Shown here: positions 1 through 8,058 of the stretch, piece by piece
Layout: each line of letters opens with the position of its first letter
Numbering within the stretch: position 1 is the first letter of the stretch
From: Gammaproteobacteria bacterium
Lineage (GTDB): Bacteria > Pseudomonadota > Gammaproteobacteria > Thiohalomonadales > Thiohalomonadaceae
DNA: 30,746 nt
NCBI GenBank assembly: GCA_023228645.1
Contig: JALOAT010000048.1
Coordinates: 1 to 30,746 of the forward strand
Reading direction: 5' to 3'
Position numbers and translations under genes: made by a program
Notes under the pieces: model-generated
Told to the model about the DNA's origin: nothing
The model's database searches: none
What the model saw: only the letters and a program-made list of their open reading frames with translations

Positions 1-20
1 TCGGCCGAATGCAACGATAC

Positions 21-93
21 GGGGTCAGGTCTTGCCTTTTGCCTTGCGAATTGGGGCGGGTCGGGGCGGAGGCAAAACGCAAGACCTGACCCC
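21..93. repeat. REP/RAYT-like inverted repeat, copy 1
   Basis: Arms at 21-43 and 71-93 are inverted copies of each other with one mismatch over 23 bases; each outer end reads GGGGTCAGGTCTTG. The spacer is G-rich (TTGGGGCGGG). The right arm continues into GTTCCCCCG. The same structure recurs at 223-285, which is what is expected of a dispersed REP-type hairpin mobilised by a Y1 (RAYT) transposase. No transposase is present in the window, so the element type is inferred from its structure. Confidence 0.75.
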
Positions 94-102
94 GTTCCCC
101 CG

Positions 103-214
103 TCCCCACGGCATCACGCGCAGCCACCCGGACGCCGCCTATACGGTCAACGCCGACGGCACCATCACCGACACGCGCACCGGCCTCACCTGGGACCGCT
201 GCGCCTGGGGCTGA
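103..214 (+). pseudogene. DUF1566 (Lcl C-terminal) domain fragment
   Basis: The reading frame across this stretch encodes a short segment ending in DGTITDTRTGLTWDRCAWG. That is the characteristic opening of a DUF1566/Lcl_C domain (DGTVTDTRTGLMW-type motif), which in intact proteins continues for about 100 more residues. Here the frame hits a stop at 212-214, immediately before the second REP-like copy, and upstream it runs straight into the first copy. It is therefore an orphan fragment sandwiched between two repeat copies, with no plausible start of its own. The domain call rests on the motif alone; the function of the parent protein is not recoverable. Confidence 0.55.
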
Positions 215-222
215 GCACGCGC

Positions 223-285
223 GGGGTCAGGTCTTGTCTTTTGCCTTGCGGGTTGGGGCGGAGGCAAAACGCAAGACCTGACCCC
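223..285. repeat. REP/RAYT-like inverted repeat, copy 2
   Basis: The left arm at 223-245 and right arm at 263-285 are the same inverted pair as at 21-93, with a shorter G-rich spacer (a GGGCGGGTC-like stretch is missing). The arms differ from copy 1 by single bases only. Confidence 0.75.
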
Positions 286-319
286 GTTCCCCCGCGCAAG
301 ACCTGACCCCGTTCCCCCG
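271..319 (+). repeat. Tandem duplication of the REP right arm
   Basis: The 24-base right arm beginning GCAAGACCTGACCCCGTTCC occurs at 271-294 and again at 296-319, separated by one base. A third identical copy is at 79-102. The 296-319 copy has no left arm and abuts the Tn3-type transposase fragment directly, so it marks the junction of a deletion or insertion. Confidence 0.8.
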
Positions 320-526
320 CGTACCGCCTATCCGCGCTTCAAACGCAGCCTCTCGGCACGAGAGCTTGAGGCGCTGTACACGCCGACGCCAGAGGAGTTG
401 GGCTTCGCGTTCACACTCGCGCGCAAGGCCCAACCGCGGTTCGGGCTGCTGTTGCTGCTCAAGGCCTTCCAGCGCCTGGGCTACTTCCCGGCCATGGAGG
501 AGATCCCGGCGGCCATCGTTCAGTAG
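320..526 (+). pseudogene. Tn3-family transposase N-terminal fragment (DUF4158)
   Basis: The frame read from 320 to the TAG at 524-526 gives about 68 residues containing LSARELEALYTPTPEELGF and LLLLLKAFQRLGYFPAMEEI. These match the start of the DUF4158 domain found at the N-terminus of Tn3-family TnpA (usual length about 1000 residues). The start codon is missing because the fragment begins at the REP arm ending at 319, and the frame stops after the conserved QRLGYFP segment, so more than 90 percent of the gene is absent. No catalytic DDE core, resolvase or 38-bp Tn3 terminal repeats are visible nearby. It is a dead relic showing that a Tn3-type element once visited this locus. Confidence 0.7.
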
Positions 527-532
527 CTAAAG

Positions 533-582
533 GGGACAGCGCACGGTTCGCTGCTCAATCGCAACGTAACCGTGGCCTGTCC
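533..582. repeat. Imperfect inverted repeat downstream of CBS gene
   Basis: GGGGACAGCGCACGGTT pairs with the reverse complement of AACCGTGGCCTGTCCCT at the far end, with a few mismatches, around a 16-base loop. It lies at the 3' end of the minus-strand CBS gene and could end that transcript. The GGGGACAG outer end also resembles a RAYT/REP family, and GGGGACAGTATACC recurs at about 1157. Both readings are possible. Confidence 0.45.
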
Positions 583-590
583 CTGATTTT

Positions 591-1013
591 TCAGGCGTGC
601 GTCCCTTCTTCTCCTTCTCCGCGGAAGATCTCTATCAGCGCATTCAGGGCATCGGTGGCAGTGAAAATGCCCAGGAATTGCCCCGATTCATCATTGACGA
701 TGACACTGCCGACCTTGTTTTTGGACATGGCGTACGCCACTTCGTCCAGCGGCGTGCTGGCACTCACGGTCAGCGGATCTTCCGCCATGATGTCGACGGC
801 CCGCAATTGGAGTTTTTCCGCCGCGGTCAAACCGGAGAACAGGCGCACATCGCGATCGCTGATCACACCCGTTACGGCGCCACCGCGTACGACGGGGAGG
901 TGGCGGACACTATGCCTCTCCATCAGGCGCCGTAGATCGTCGATTGGCATGTCTTCTGTTACGGTGATCGGATCGGGGGTCGTGAATTCTTCTACCGGCA
1001 CGGTAATTTTCAT
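591..1013 (-). CDS. CBS-domain pair protein
   Basis: This is a 140-residue protein made almost entirely of two CBS motifs (a Bateman module). The first runs from about residue 7 (MPIDDLRRLMERHSVRHLPV, then GVISDRDV), the second from about residue 73 (IMAEDPLTVSA, then VGSVIVNDESGQFLGIFTATD). CBS pairs usually bind adenosine nucleotides and act as small regulatory domains; stand-alone versions of this size are common and mostly uncharacterised, so no partner can be named. The start is the ATG at 1013, with GGAG seven bases upstream. The gene sits alone, with repeat-rich DNA on both sides, so context gives no clue to its target. The fold call is firm; the ligand and role are not. Confidence 0.9.
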   Translation of the reverse strand: MKITVPVEEFTTPDPITVTEDMPIDDLRRLMERHSVRHLPVVRGGAVTGVISDRDVRLFSGLTAAEKLQLRAVDIMAEDPLTVSASTPLDEVAYAMSKNKVGSVIVNDESGQFLGIFTATDALNALIEIFRGEGEEGTHA

Positions 1014-1425
1014 GGCATGTCTCCAAAGGGGGGGCGTTCAAATCGGTGGTGGATGCTAAGCAAGCTTGGATAAATAACGATTCATGGTGATCGTTGATTT
1101 TCACGCCTACTTTCAGCCCACCAATCCAAGTAACTTATGTCGTCCTGGGGATTGCGGGGACAGTATACCCAGGTACAAGGGGTGGTGTTCGAAGGGACAG
1201 GGTGCCGTTGGCGGGGCACGCCCGAAAACGGCGAAATGGTAACTGAGACTGGTGTCCGTTTCCCAAGAATTGACTCCTTACGGTACCGTCTCGCTGAACC
1301 GGGATGTGGGTGGAGCGCACTTCGCCGCGTTCGAGGCAGCAGGTGCAAGCGCGAACCGGAAGCGGGTGTTTGAACTCACATGCCAGGGAAAAGGCGACAG
1401 GAATGAGGTAGGAAAGGTCCCGCGT
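1014..1425. other. Gene-free interval with REP-like scraps
   Basis: No convincing reading frame is present. GGGGACAGTATACC at about 1157 and AGGGACAGG at about 1193 resemble ends of RAYT-associated repeats. The 5' leader of the CBS gene lies in 1014-1100, but I could not pick out a promoter with confidence. Confidence 0.4.
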
Positions 1426-2233
1426 TCAAGCGACTAAATCAATTTGTTGGACGGTCCCGGCAGCGCCGTTTTCCTGGAGGTAAAGGTCAGTGGCGCGCAC
1501 GGCGCCCAGGAGTTGGTTGTCGGCATCCTTCAACATAAAGGGCGAGGCGATCTGGCCAAGGTAAATGGCACCGACATTGCGCTGGTCCAATCCCTCCAGG
1601 TGCGTGTCGCCTGCCGCGTTTCGGCTCCAGATCCGCAACTGTCGATAAACAGGATCGGCTGCATCGATCCACCCGTTGCCATGGCTGTCGTAGCGGGCCA
1701 ACTCCGCGTAGCCATCGCCACTGGTGGGTCCGAACAGTTCGCTGCCGTCGTTGATAGTGCCGTCACCATTATGGTCCAGGGCGAGAAAGCCGCTGCCGGC
1801 GCCGACGAAGGCGATCTGTTCTTCACGGCCGTCGGCATCAAGGTCGAAGGCAAACTTTGATTGGGTGAGTTCGGCTGCGGTGCCGTCGAAGTTGATGGCG
1901 AGCGGATCCTTCTGTTGCGGTATGTCTTCGGCAGGTCGACGGGAATCCGATAGCGCTTCCGGGGAGAACAGCCTGATTGGCCGGCCCGTCAGGCGCTCGA
2001 CGAGCAGTTTGAGTAGATTGCATTCCAGGCGGTGCACCGCGTCAGGTCCCCTGTCGCCTTGCGTACACGTCGATGGGGTTTGTGCGGCTGGGCGGGAAGT
2101 GGCGGCTGCGACAGGTTCACCGCTGCCCGACGGGGCGCGCGCCGCGCCAGATGGTCAGGGATTCGCGGCGCTCGTACCTTTCAATCGCCGTGTGCTGTGC
2201 CGCCATGGCGATGTTGGCATGGCGTATGTGCAT
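1426..2233 (-). pseudogene. EF-hand/calcium-loop protein, frameshifted
   Basis: Two frames together make one protein of about 268 residues. The 5' part starts at the ATG at 2233 behind GAGGAGA (spacing 6) and reads MHIRHANIAMAAQHTAIERY before a stop at 2117-2119. The 3' part, open from below 2155, reads RLECNLLKLLVERLTGRPI and then a conserved DPLAINFDG block with three calcium-loop motifs: DLDADGREEQ, DHNGDGTINDGSE and DSHGNGWIDAADP. The frames overlap only between 2117 and 2157, in a GC-rich stretch, so one indel there explains the break. The total length (808 bases) is one over a multiple of three. Such proteins recur as uncharacterised calcium-binding proteins in gammaproteobacteria. An internal GTG at 2037 could give a 203-residue product, but it has no good ribosome site. 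Confidence 0.7.
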
Positions 2234-2511
2234 GAGTTCTCCTCGCGGAGAAGGGACGCATCTTTGCGGCAGTGGTTAATCGACTTTCCAGGCTTTTTTC
2301 TTTTCAATGAAACGTCTGGCCAAGAGGAGCCTGGAACGAAGAGGCACAGCGCCCGGCGGCCAACCTGCACAGGCCAGCCCGAATCCCATGGGGCAGTGCC
2401 GCGAATAAGGCTTACGCACAGGCGACTTGGGGGTGCGAACCGTTCCATAATAGGTCGAAATTGGGCGCCGGGAGATCCAGGGCGTCTCCGAGTGGTGGAA
2501 GGTACAAGAGA

Positions 2512-3510
2512 ATGAAATGCCGACGAATGCTGTCGGGAATCGCTTTTGGCGGATATTGCTGCGCGCTGGCCCTGATCGTCCTGCCAGGGTCTGCGGTGGC
2601 CGGCGCGCCACTGACCAACGAGCCGATTACGCCCGTCCCGGCGCCGCTTGATGCCTCGGACGCGCGCGCCCAGCTTGGTGACCGCCTGTTCCACGACCCG
2701 CGGCTGTCCGCCGACAACAGCGTCAGTTGCGCAACGTGTCACGTGTTGGCCCTGGGTGGGGCGGATGGCCGGCCGGTTTCGTATGGCCTGGGCGGCGCCA
2801 AGGGCGACATCAACTCCCCCACGGTGTTCAACAGCGCCCTCAATCTGGCGCAGTTCTGGGACGGCCGCGCGCCGTCACTGGAAGACCAGGTGGACGAGCC
2901 CTTGCATAGCCCGGTGGAAATGGCCACTACCTGGGAGCAGGTGTTGGGCAAGCTGCGGGCAGACGAGGGTCTGGTGGCGCAGTTTGCCCAGGCCTACCCG
3001 GATGGCCTCACCGCGGCGAACGTACGCGACGCCATCGCTACCTTTGAGCGCACTCTCAACACCACCGGCTCGCCCTTCGATCGTTACCTGCTTGGCGACG
3101 AGCAGGCACTCACGCCTGCGGCCCGACGCGGTTACCTCCTTTTCAAGAACTTCGGATGCGCATCTTGCCACCAGGGAGCAGCGGTGGGCGGTAACATGTA
3201 TCAGCAGATGGGGGCGTTGGGCGATTACTTCGCCGATCGCGGCGCCATCACCAAGGCCGACCTGGGTCGCTACAACGTCACGGGCGCGGAACAGGATCGT
3301 TATGTGTTCAAGGTACCCAGTCTGCGCCTGGCGACACTGACCGCACCGTATTTTCATGATGGCAGCGTCGCCACCCTGGATGAGGCCATCGACGTCATGG
3401 CCAGGTACCAGTTGGGACGTTCCATTCCGCCGGAGCAACGCCGCGACATCATCGCCTTTCTTGAAAGTCTGGTCGGCACACACCCGCGCTTGACGCGACT
3501 GAACCGATGA
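2512..3510 (+). CDS. Di-heme cytochrome c peroxidase (CcpA/MauG family)
   Basis: This is a 332-residue exported protein. A signal peptide (about residues 1-31, MKCRRMLSG then a hydrophobic core ending AVAG) directs it to the periplasm. Two c-type heme sites are visible, CATCH at residues 73-77 and CASCH at 216-220. The family segments FHDPRLSADNSVSCATCH, SPTVFNSALNLAQFWDGRA and FKVPSLRLATLTAPYFHDG are typical of bacterial cytochrome c peroxidases, which reduce hydrogen peroxide with electrons from small c-type cytochromes. I chose the ATG at 2512; an in-frame GTG at 2461 would add 17 residues ahead of the signal peptide and is unlikely. The stop overlaps the next gene by four bases (ATGA), so the two are probably co-translated. 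A MauG-like oxidase role on another substrate is possible. Confidence 0.92.
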   Translation: MKCRRMLSGIAFGGYCCALALIVLPGSAVAGAPLTNEPITPVPAPLDASDARAQLGDRLFHDPRLSADNSVSCATCHVLALGGADGRPVSYGLGGAKGDINSPTVFNSALNLAQFWDGRAPSLEDQVDEPLHSPVEMATTWEQVLGKLRADEGLVAQFAQAYPDGLTAANVRDAIATFERTLNTTGSPFDRYLLGDEQALTPAARRGYLLFKNFGCASCHQGAAVGGNMYQQMGALGDYFADRGAITKADLGRYNVTGAEQDRYVFKVPSLRLATLTAPYFHDGSVATLDEAIDVMARYQLGRSIPPEQRRDIIAFLESLVGTHPRLTRLNR

Positions 3511-6500
3511 GCCAGCGCCACCTCAGATACACCGTCGTCACCTATCTGCTGATCGTCGCCATGGTCAGCGTCGTGGTGCTGTATTTCCAGAACCGCTCGG
3601 TGGATACGGCCTCCCACGGGGCGCGCATGGAAAAGCTGCTGCATCTGCGTCAACTGGACACTCAGCTGGATCGCGACGTGTTGCGGGTCAATTCGTTCCA
3701 GCTCACCCATTACGACACCCTGGTGGCGACGGCCAATGAGATGCGCGCCCTGACCGCCGCGATGATGGCGCCCGGCGGTGGCTTCGTGGGTGAAACCAGT
3801 GACGGTGTGGAGAAGGCCCTGGCCGATGCGGTGGCAAGCATCCAGCGCAAGCTGGCCTATCTGGAGCGCATCAAGTCCCATGTGGCCTTGCTGCGCAACG
3901 GACTCCATTACCTGCCTTCCGCGGTCGAGGAACTGGCCCAGCAGCAGCCGGCGCAGGGTAACCGCCTCGCCCATCTGTTGAACCGGCTTTACCTTTCCAA
4001 CCTCTTCCCCGGCGAGAGTGACATTGCGTGGTTGCGCCAGGAGTTGGAGGCTGCACGACTCGCGGAAGCGGGTGGGGATCGCAACGCACCGATCAACGGC
4101 ATCCTCTTCCACATGCAGGCTCACCTCGACCGTGTCGAGGAACTTGCACAGTTGCGTAACGACTACAATGCGGAACCCAGCCCGGCCTACTTCAAGGCGC
4201 TCTACGACGCCTACACCGCGTTCTATGGCGAACGTAACCGCCGTTCCGCGCAGGTGAGCTTCTCTCTGCTTACTGCAACGGTGATGCTGTTTGCACTGCT
4301 CGGCGTCGCCCTGCGCCGGCTTGACCGCGCACGCGCGGAGACCGATAAGGCATGGCGTAAATTGCGCGATGCGGTGGAAAGCCTGTCGGATGCTTTTTCC
4401 CTGTTCGATGCCGACCGCCGCCTCGTGCTGTTCAACTCCCGTTACCTGGAATTCTATCCCTGGTTGAAAGGCCACATCGCGGAAGGCCAGAGCCTCGATG
4501 AGATATGCAAGCAGAACGCCATCTCGGGAATGCTGCTGCCCGGCGACACCCTCAAGGCCAATCAGCCTCAGATGCCGTGCAGAGAGCCGCGCAGTTACGT
4601 GCAGCAACTGGCCGACGGCCGCTGGTATCTGGCGAGCGACAATCCGACCTCGGATGGCGGCATGGCCTGCGTGCGCATGGACATCACGGAGAGCAAGCGC
4701 CGCGAGTTGGAATTACGCAAGCGCAACCGGGCGCTGGAACAAAGCCCCGTGTCGGTGATCGTCACCGACACCAATGGCACCATCGAATACGTCAACCCCA
4801 AGTTCGAAGAGATCACCGGCTACGCCGCCACCGAGGCCATCGGGTGTAATCCGCGCATGCTCAAGTCCGGCGATAAGCGTCCCGAGGACTATCGCCAACT
4901 GTGGGCGACCATCACCGGTGGCCGTGAGTGGCATGGGGTGTTCCTGAACAAACGCAAGGACGGCGTGCTGTTCTGGGAAGCGGCGTCCATTTCTCCCCTG
5001 CGCGACGACGACGGACGCGTCACGCATTTTGTCGCCGTCAAGGAAGACATCACACAGCGCAAGCGTGCCGAAGATACGCTGCGACTACACGCCACGGTGT
5101 TCGCCACCACCACCGAAGGCATCATCGTCACGGACGCGCAAAACCGCATCAAAACGGTGAACCCGGCCTTCACCCACATCACCGGCTACAGCCAGGAGGA
5201 GGTGGTCGGCCGCGATCCGAAACTGCTCGGCTCGGGCCGCAATACGCCAGACTTTTACCGCACCATGTGGCAGTCGCTGCACACCACCGGCCACTGGTCG
5301 GGTGAAATCTGGAACCGGCGCAAGGACGGCACGATCTTTCCGGAATGGCTCTCGGTGGTGGCCATCCGCGACGAGCGGGGCAATGTCCAGGAATATATCG
5401 GTGTATTCTCCGACATCACCCAGCGCAAGCACGATGAAGAGCAGATCCTCCGTCAGGCCAACTACGACGCCCTGACCGGTCTGCCCAATCGCGCCTTGCT
5501 GTTCGACCGCCTGTCGCAGGCCATCGCCCTCGCGCACCGCGACGAAACCAAGGTGGCGTTGTTGTTCATCGATTTGGACCGCTTCAAGAGCATCAATGAC
5601 GGCCTGGGCCACGCGGTCGGCGATGACATGCTGCGGCTGGTGGCGGAACGGTTGCGGGTTTGCGTGCGCCAGTCGGACACCGTCGCACGTTTCGGTGGCG
5701 ACGAATTCGTGATCATCCTGGAAAACGTCAAAGACGTCCCTGCCGTGGCGGCGCTGGCCGGGAAGGTGGTGCGGGTATTGTCCGAACCGTTCCATCTCGC
5801 GGGACGCGAATTGTTCATCGGCGCCAGCATCGGCGTGACGCTTTACCCGGAGGACTCCACCGACCCGAACACGCTGCTGCGCAATGCGGACATGGCGATG
5901 TATCAGGCCAAGGAGGGCGGCCGCAGCCAGTTCCAGTTCTTCACCCAGGAAATGAACCGCCGCACCGAAGCCCGCATCGAACTGGAGCGCGGGCTGCACC
6001 GTGCCCTGGAGCGGGAGCAGTTTACGCTCCAATACCAGCCGATTTTCTCGCTGCAAACTGGCGAAATGGCCTCCGTGGAGGTGCTCCTGCGCTGGAACCA
6101 TCCGGAGCTCGGGCCCGTACGCCCCGACCGTTTCATTCCTCTGGCCGAGGATTCCGGCCTCATCGCCCCCATCGGCCTGTGGGTGTTGCGCACCGCCTGT
6201 GCACAGGTGAGCCAGTGGCGCAAGCGGCCGGAATTTGCCGCGCTGCGCCTCGCGGTCAATCTCTCCTCGCGGCAGTGGCAACTGGGCCTGCCGGTGAGCA
6301 CCATCCGCGACATTCTCTCCGAAACCGGACTCGCCCCCGAGGCGCTGGTCCTGGAGATCACCGAAGGCATGGTGCTGGAGGGAACCGAAGAGGTCATTGC
6401 TTGGCTGTACGAGATCCGGGCGCTGGGCGTCGAACTCGCGGTCGACGATTTCGGCACCGGCTATTCGTCACTCAGCTATCTGAAGCGCTTCCCGGTCAGT

Positions 6501-6782
6501 GAGCTGAAGATCGACTACAGCTTCATCCGCGATCTGCCGGACGATGAGGGAAGCGCCTCGCTGGTGCGCGCCATACTCTCGATGGCCCGAAGCCTTGGCC
6601 TGGCCGTTGTAGCGGAAGGCGTGGAAACACCGGCACAACTGGCCTTCCTCGAACAGGCCCGCTGCGATTACGTGCAGGGATATTTGCTCAGCCCACCCAT
6701 ACCGGCGGAACAGATCCCCGACGCTTTGCACCAACGTGCGGGAGAGCGACTGCAAATAGTGCCCACGGCACGCCTGTCGTAG
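3507..6782 (+). CDS. Membrane PAS-GGDEF-EAL c-di-GMP enzyme
   Basis: This 1091-residue sensor has a TM helix at about residues 10-27, a helical periplasmic region of about 220 residues with the DAHL-like motif QLTHYDTLV, and a second TM helix near 250-270. PAS domains follow at about 290-390, 400-520 and 525-645. A diguanylate cyclase domain has an intact GGDEF (730-734) and the RQSD inhibitory I-site five residues before it. A phosphodiesterase domain follows, with EVL in place of EAL (Glu858 kept), LEITE, DDFGTGYSS and EGVE motifs. Both activities look possible on motif grounds; many such dual proteins favour one. The ATG overlaps the stop of the peroxidase gene, suggesting the sensor responds to something linked to periplasmic peroxide or cytochrome chemistry (inference). 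Confidence 0.92.
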   Translation: MSQRHLRYTVVTYLLIVAMVSVVVLYFQNRSVDTASHGARMEKLLHLRQLDTQLDRDVLRVNSFQLTHYDTLVATANEMRALTAAMMAPGGGFVGETSDGVEKALADAVASIQRKLAYLERIKSHVALLRNGLHYLPSAVEELAQQQPAQGNRLAHLLNRLYLSNLFPGESDIAWLRQELEAARLAEAGGDRNAPINGILFHMQAHLDRVEELAQLRNDYNAEPSPAYFKALYDAYTAFYGERNRRSAQVSFSLLTATVMLFALLGVALRRLDRARAETDKAWRKLRDAVESLSDAFSLFDADRRLVLFNSRYLEFYPWLKGHIAEGQSLDEICKQNAISGMLLPGDTLKANQPQMPCREPRSYVQQLADGRWYLASDNPTSDGGMACVRMDITESKRRELELRKRNRALEQSPVSVIVTDTNGTIEYVNPKFEEITGYAATEAIGCNPRMLKSGDKRPEDYRQLWATITGGREWHGVFLNKRKDGVLFWEAASISPLRDDDGRVTHFVAVKEDITQRKRAEDTLRLHATVFATTTEGIIVTDAQNRIKTVNPAFTHITGYSQEEVVGRDPKLLGSGRNTPDFYRTMWQSLHTTGHWSGEIWNRRKDGTIFPEWLSVVAIRDERGNVQEYIGVFSDITQRKHDEEQILRQANYDALTGLPNRALLFDRLSQAIALAHRDETKVALLFIDLDRFKSINDGLGHAVGDDMLRLVAERLRVCVRQSDTVARFGGDEFVIILENVKDVPAVAALAGKVVRVLSEPFHLAGRELFIGASIGVTLYPEDSTDPNTLLRNADMAMYQAKEGGRSQFQFFTQEMNRRTEARIELERGLHRALEREQFTLQYQPIFSLQTGEMASVEVLLRWNHPELGPVRPDRFIPLAEDSGLIAPIGLWVLRTACAQVSQWRKRPEFAALRLAVNLSSRQWQLGLPVSTIRDILSETGLAPEALVLEITEGMVLEGTEEVIAWLYEIRALGVELAVDDFGTGYSSLSYLKRFPVSELKIDYSFIRDLPDDEGSASLVRAILSMARSLGLAVVAEGVETPAQLAFLEQARCDYVQGYLLSPPIPAEQIPDALHQRAGERLQIVPTARLS

Positions 6783-6844
6783 GTCGCGACGTTAGCAGAG
6801 CGCGCTCTTCGGCCGCGGTCGTCACGTGCTGTTGCGCGCCAAGT

Positions 6845-7127
6845 ATGACCCCGTTCCCCTTGCCCTGGACAACCTGGCGAAGGTTTGCGGGGTAACTGGT
6901 GCCCCACGGCCCCAGAAATCCCACGGGAACACCCGTCAGCCATTCTTTCGAAGGGACGTTTTCTGCATTTTCGGCGTAACCGAGCGTATGGCAATCGTTG
7001 CATCCGCTGGTCGCGATGAGATATCGGCCACGTTCGAGCATCCCCTGGTCACCATGGGATTTTCTGCAAAGGCAGGAGGGGTGATGGCCGCCAGTGCCGC
7101 TGTAAGAAAGACGTTCCTTGTCTTCAT
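6845..7127 (-). pseudogene. Cytochrome c gene remnant, frameshifted and truncated
   Basis: From the ATG at 7127 one frame gives a clean signal peptide, MKTRNVFLTAALAAITPPAFA, followed by ENPMVTRG. The homology then continues in another frame as MLERGRYLIATSGCNDCH, a class I cytochrome c heme site (CNDCH), and on through WLTGVPVGFLGPWGTSYPANL. The switch falls at a GGGG run near 7040, consistent with a one-base indel. The heme frame loses similarity after the QGKG segment, exactly where GTATGACCCCGTTCCCC, a REP-like sequence, begins at about 6845. The distal half, including the expected methionine heme ligand, is therefore missing. It may once have supplied or accepted electrons near the peroxidase at 2512, but that is speculation. 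Confidence 0.7.
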
Positions 7128-7266
7128 GTCCAGTCTGGGTGTCTATGCACAATTCCAATGACCGAAAAGCATAGGCGGTTTTTGTATACCCGCGGGGGTT
7201 GGTTCGATTTCGCTGGAACCGGCCCTTACGTTGAAGCTGGTCGGCTCATTGAGCCTCGTGAAGGGC

Positions 7267-7299
7267 TGAAAACAGGGCGTTCAAGGCGCCCTGTTTTCA
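7267..7299 (-). terminator. Intrinsic terminator of the kaiB-like operon
   Basis: There is a perfect 11-base hairpin: AAAACAGGGCG at 7269-7279 pairs with CGCCCTGTTTT at 7287-7297 around a seven-base loop. Read on the minus strand, a GC stem is followed by TTTT. It lies 37 bases past the stop of the KaiB-like gene. The A and T runs on both sides could make it bidirectional. Confidence 0.8.
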
Positions 7300-7335
7300 T
7301 TGCCGAACGGAGCGGTTTCGTTCGTGCTGCCTGAC

Positions 7336-7629
7336 TCATGGCTCCGAGGCTGCAAAGAGGCCGAGCAGCAGGAGGATCTCCTTCGGATCGTTCACGGTGC
7401 CAAGGATGCGGCGGGCAGGTTCGGGGAATTCCTTGACCACAGATGGCGTCGCGAAGATATTTTCCTCAGTGGCACGCTCGGGGTGTTCCAGCACATCAAT
7501 TAATTCGATGTTGCCCCCGGCGGGGTACTTGGCTTTGAGGGTGTCGACCAGCACCTTGATCAACTCCTGCATCTCGGCGGAGTTGTTCGCGGCGTAGATA
7601 CGAATCACGTAACCTTGTTGGTCAGTCAC
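7336..7629 (-). CDS. KaiB-domain protein
   Basis: This 97-residue protein has a thioredoxin-like KaiB fold. The opening strand YVIRIYAANNS, the middle IELIDVLEHPERA and the diagnostic stretch ATPSVVKEFPEPARRILG followed by LLLLGL match KaiB and the KaiB-like sensor domain of SasA kinases. In cyanobacteria KaiB binds KaiC and sets the clock phase; outside cyanobacteria KaiB homologues are linked to stress adaptation. No KaiC or KaiA is visible here. The gene starts with GTG at 7629, three bases after the stop of the response regulator, so it is the last gene of a PAS array - kinase - receiver - KaiB operon and ends at a strong hairpin. A role as a signalling adaptor or output for the upstream kinase is inference. 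Confidence 0.9.
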   Translation of the reverse strand: MTDQQGYVIRIYAANNSAEMQELIKVLVDTLKAKYPAGGNIELIDVLEHPERATEENIFATPSVVKEFPEPARRILGTVNDPKEILLLLGLFAASEP

Positions 7630-7632
7630 GGG

Positions 7633-8016
7633 TCATTGCTCAAAGGCTTGTGGCCCTTCGAAGACACTGCGGGCGATGACGCGAATTTGATCGCTGTCGA
7701 GGGGTTTGTCCAGGACGTTGAAGAGCAGTCCCGCCTGCGCGGCTTCTTGCAACCGGTCCATGAATTCCCTGTGGAACGCGGTGACGATAAACACGGGCAC
7801 GCCTGCAGCGGATTGTTGCAGGCGTCGCAGGGTTTCCACACCGTCGATTCCCGGCATTTTCAGATCAAGGAAAATCAGGTCTGGCGTCGCCTCGTCCGCC
7901 TTGGCGAGTCCCTCTTCACCCGATGCCGCCGTGTCTACCTGGGCCATGTCGTCGAGCGCGTCGCTGAACGCGTCCCGAACACCCGGTTCATCGTCGATGA
8001 CAAGAATACGCTTCAC
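7633..8016 (-). CDS. Single-domain response regulator
   Basis: This is a 127-residue stand-alone receiver domain with no DNA-binding or enzymatic output. The acidic pair is in ILVIDDE, the phosphoacceptor is Asp51 in FLDLKMPG, the conserved Thr is in FIVTAF and the Lys in LDKP. I prefer the GTG at 8016: it has GGAGG five bases upstream and gives the usual MKRILVIDDE start. An ATG at 8028 would add four residues but has no ribosome site. The gene follows the histidine kinase by a short gap and nearly touches the KaiB-like gene. The likely flow is kinase to Asp51; the output could be protein-protein, as for CheY-type or Spo0F-type receivers (inference). Confidence 0.93.
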   Translation of the reverse strand: MKRILVIDDEPGVRDAFSDALDDMAQVDTAASGEEGLAKADEATPDLIFLDLKMPGIDGVETLRRLQQSAAGVPVFIVTAFHREFMDRLQEAAQAGLLFNVLDKPLDSDQIRVIARSVFEGPQAFEQ

Positions 8017-8058
8017 CAGAGCCTCCATGGTCCACGGCCGACCAATCCACCGGTCTCA

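Noticed and set aside
2155..2742. Minus-strand frame of 195 residues opposite the peroxidase start
   Set aside because: It has no homology signature, and it overlaps the 5' end of the Ca-loop gene only because it shares a stop codon in the same phase as that gene's body.
5085..6281. Long antisense open frame (398 residues) inside the GGDEF-EAL gene
   Set aside because: Composition is His-, Arg- and Gly-rich and it lies fully inside a gene with intact catalytic motifs; a usual shadow in GC-rich DNA.
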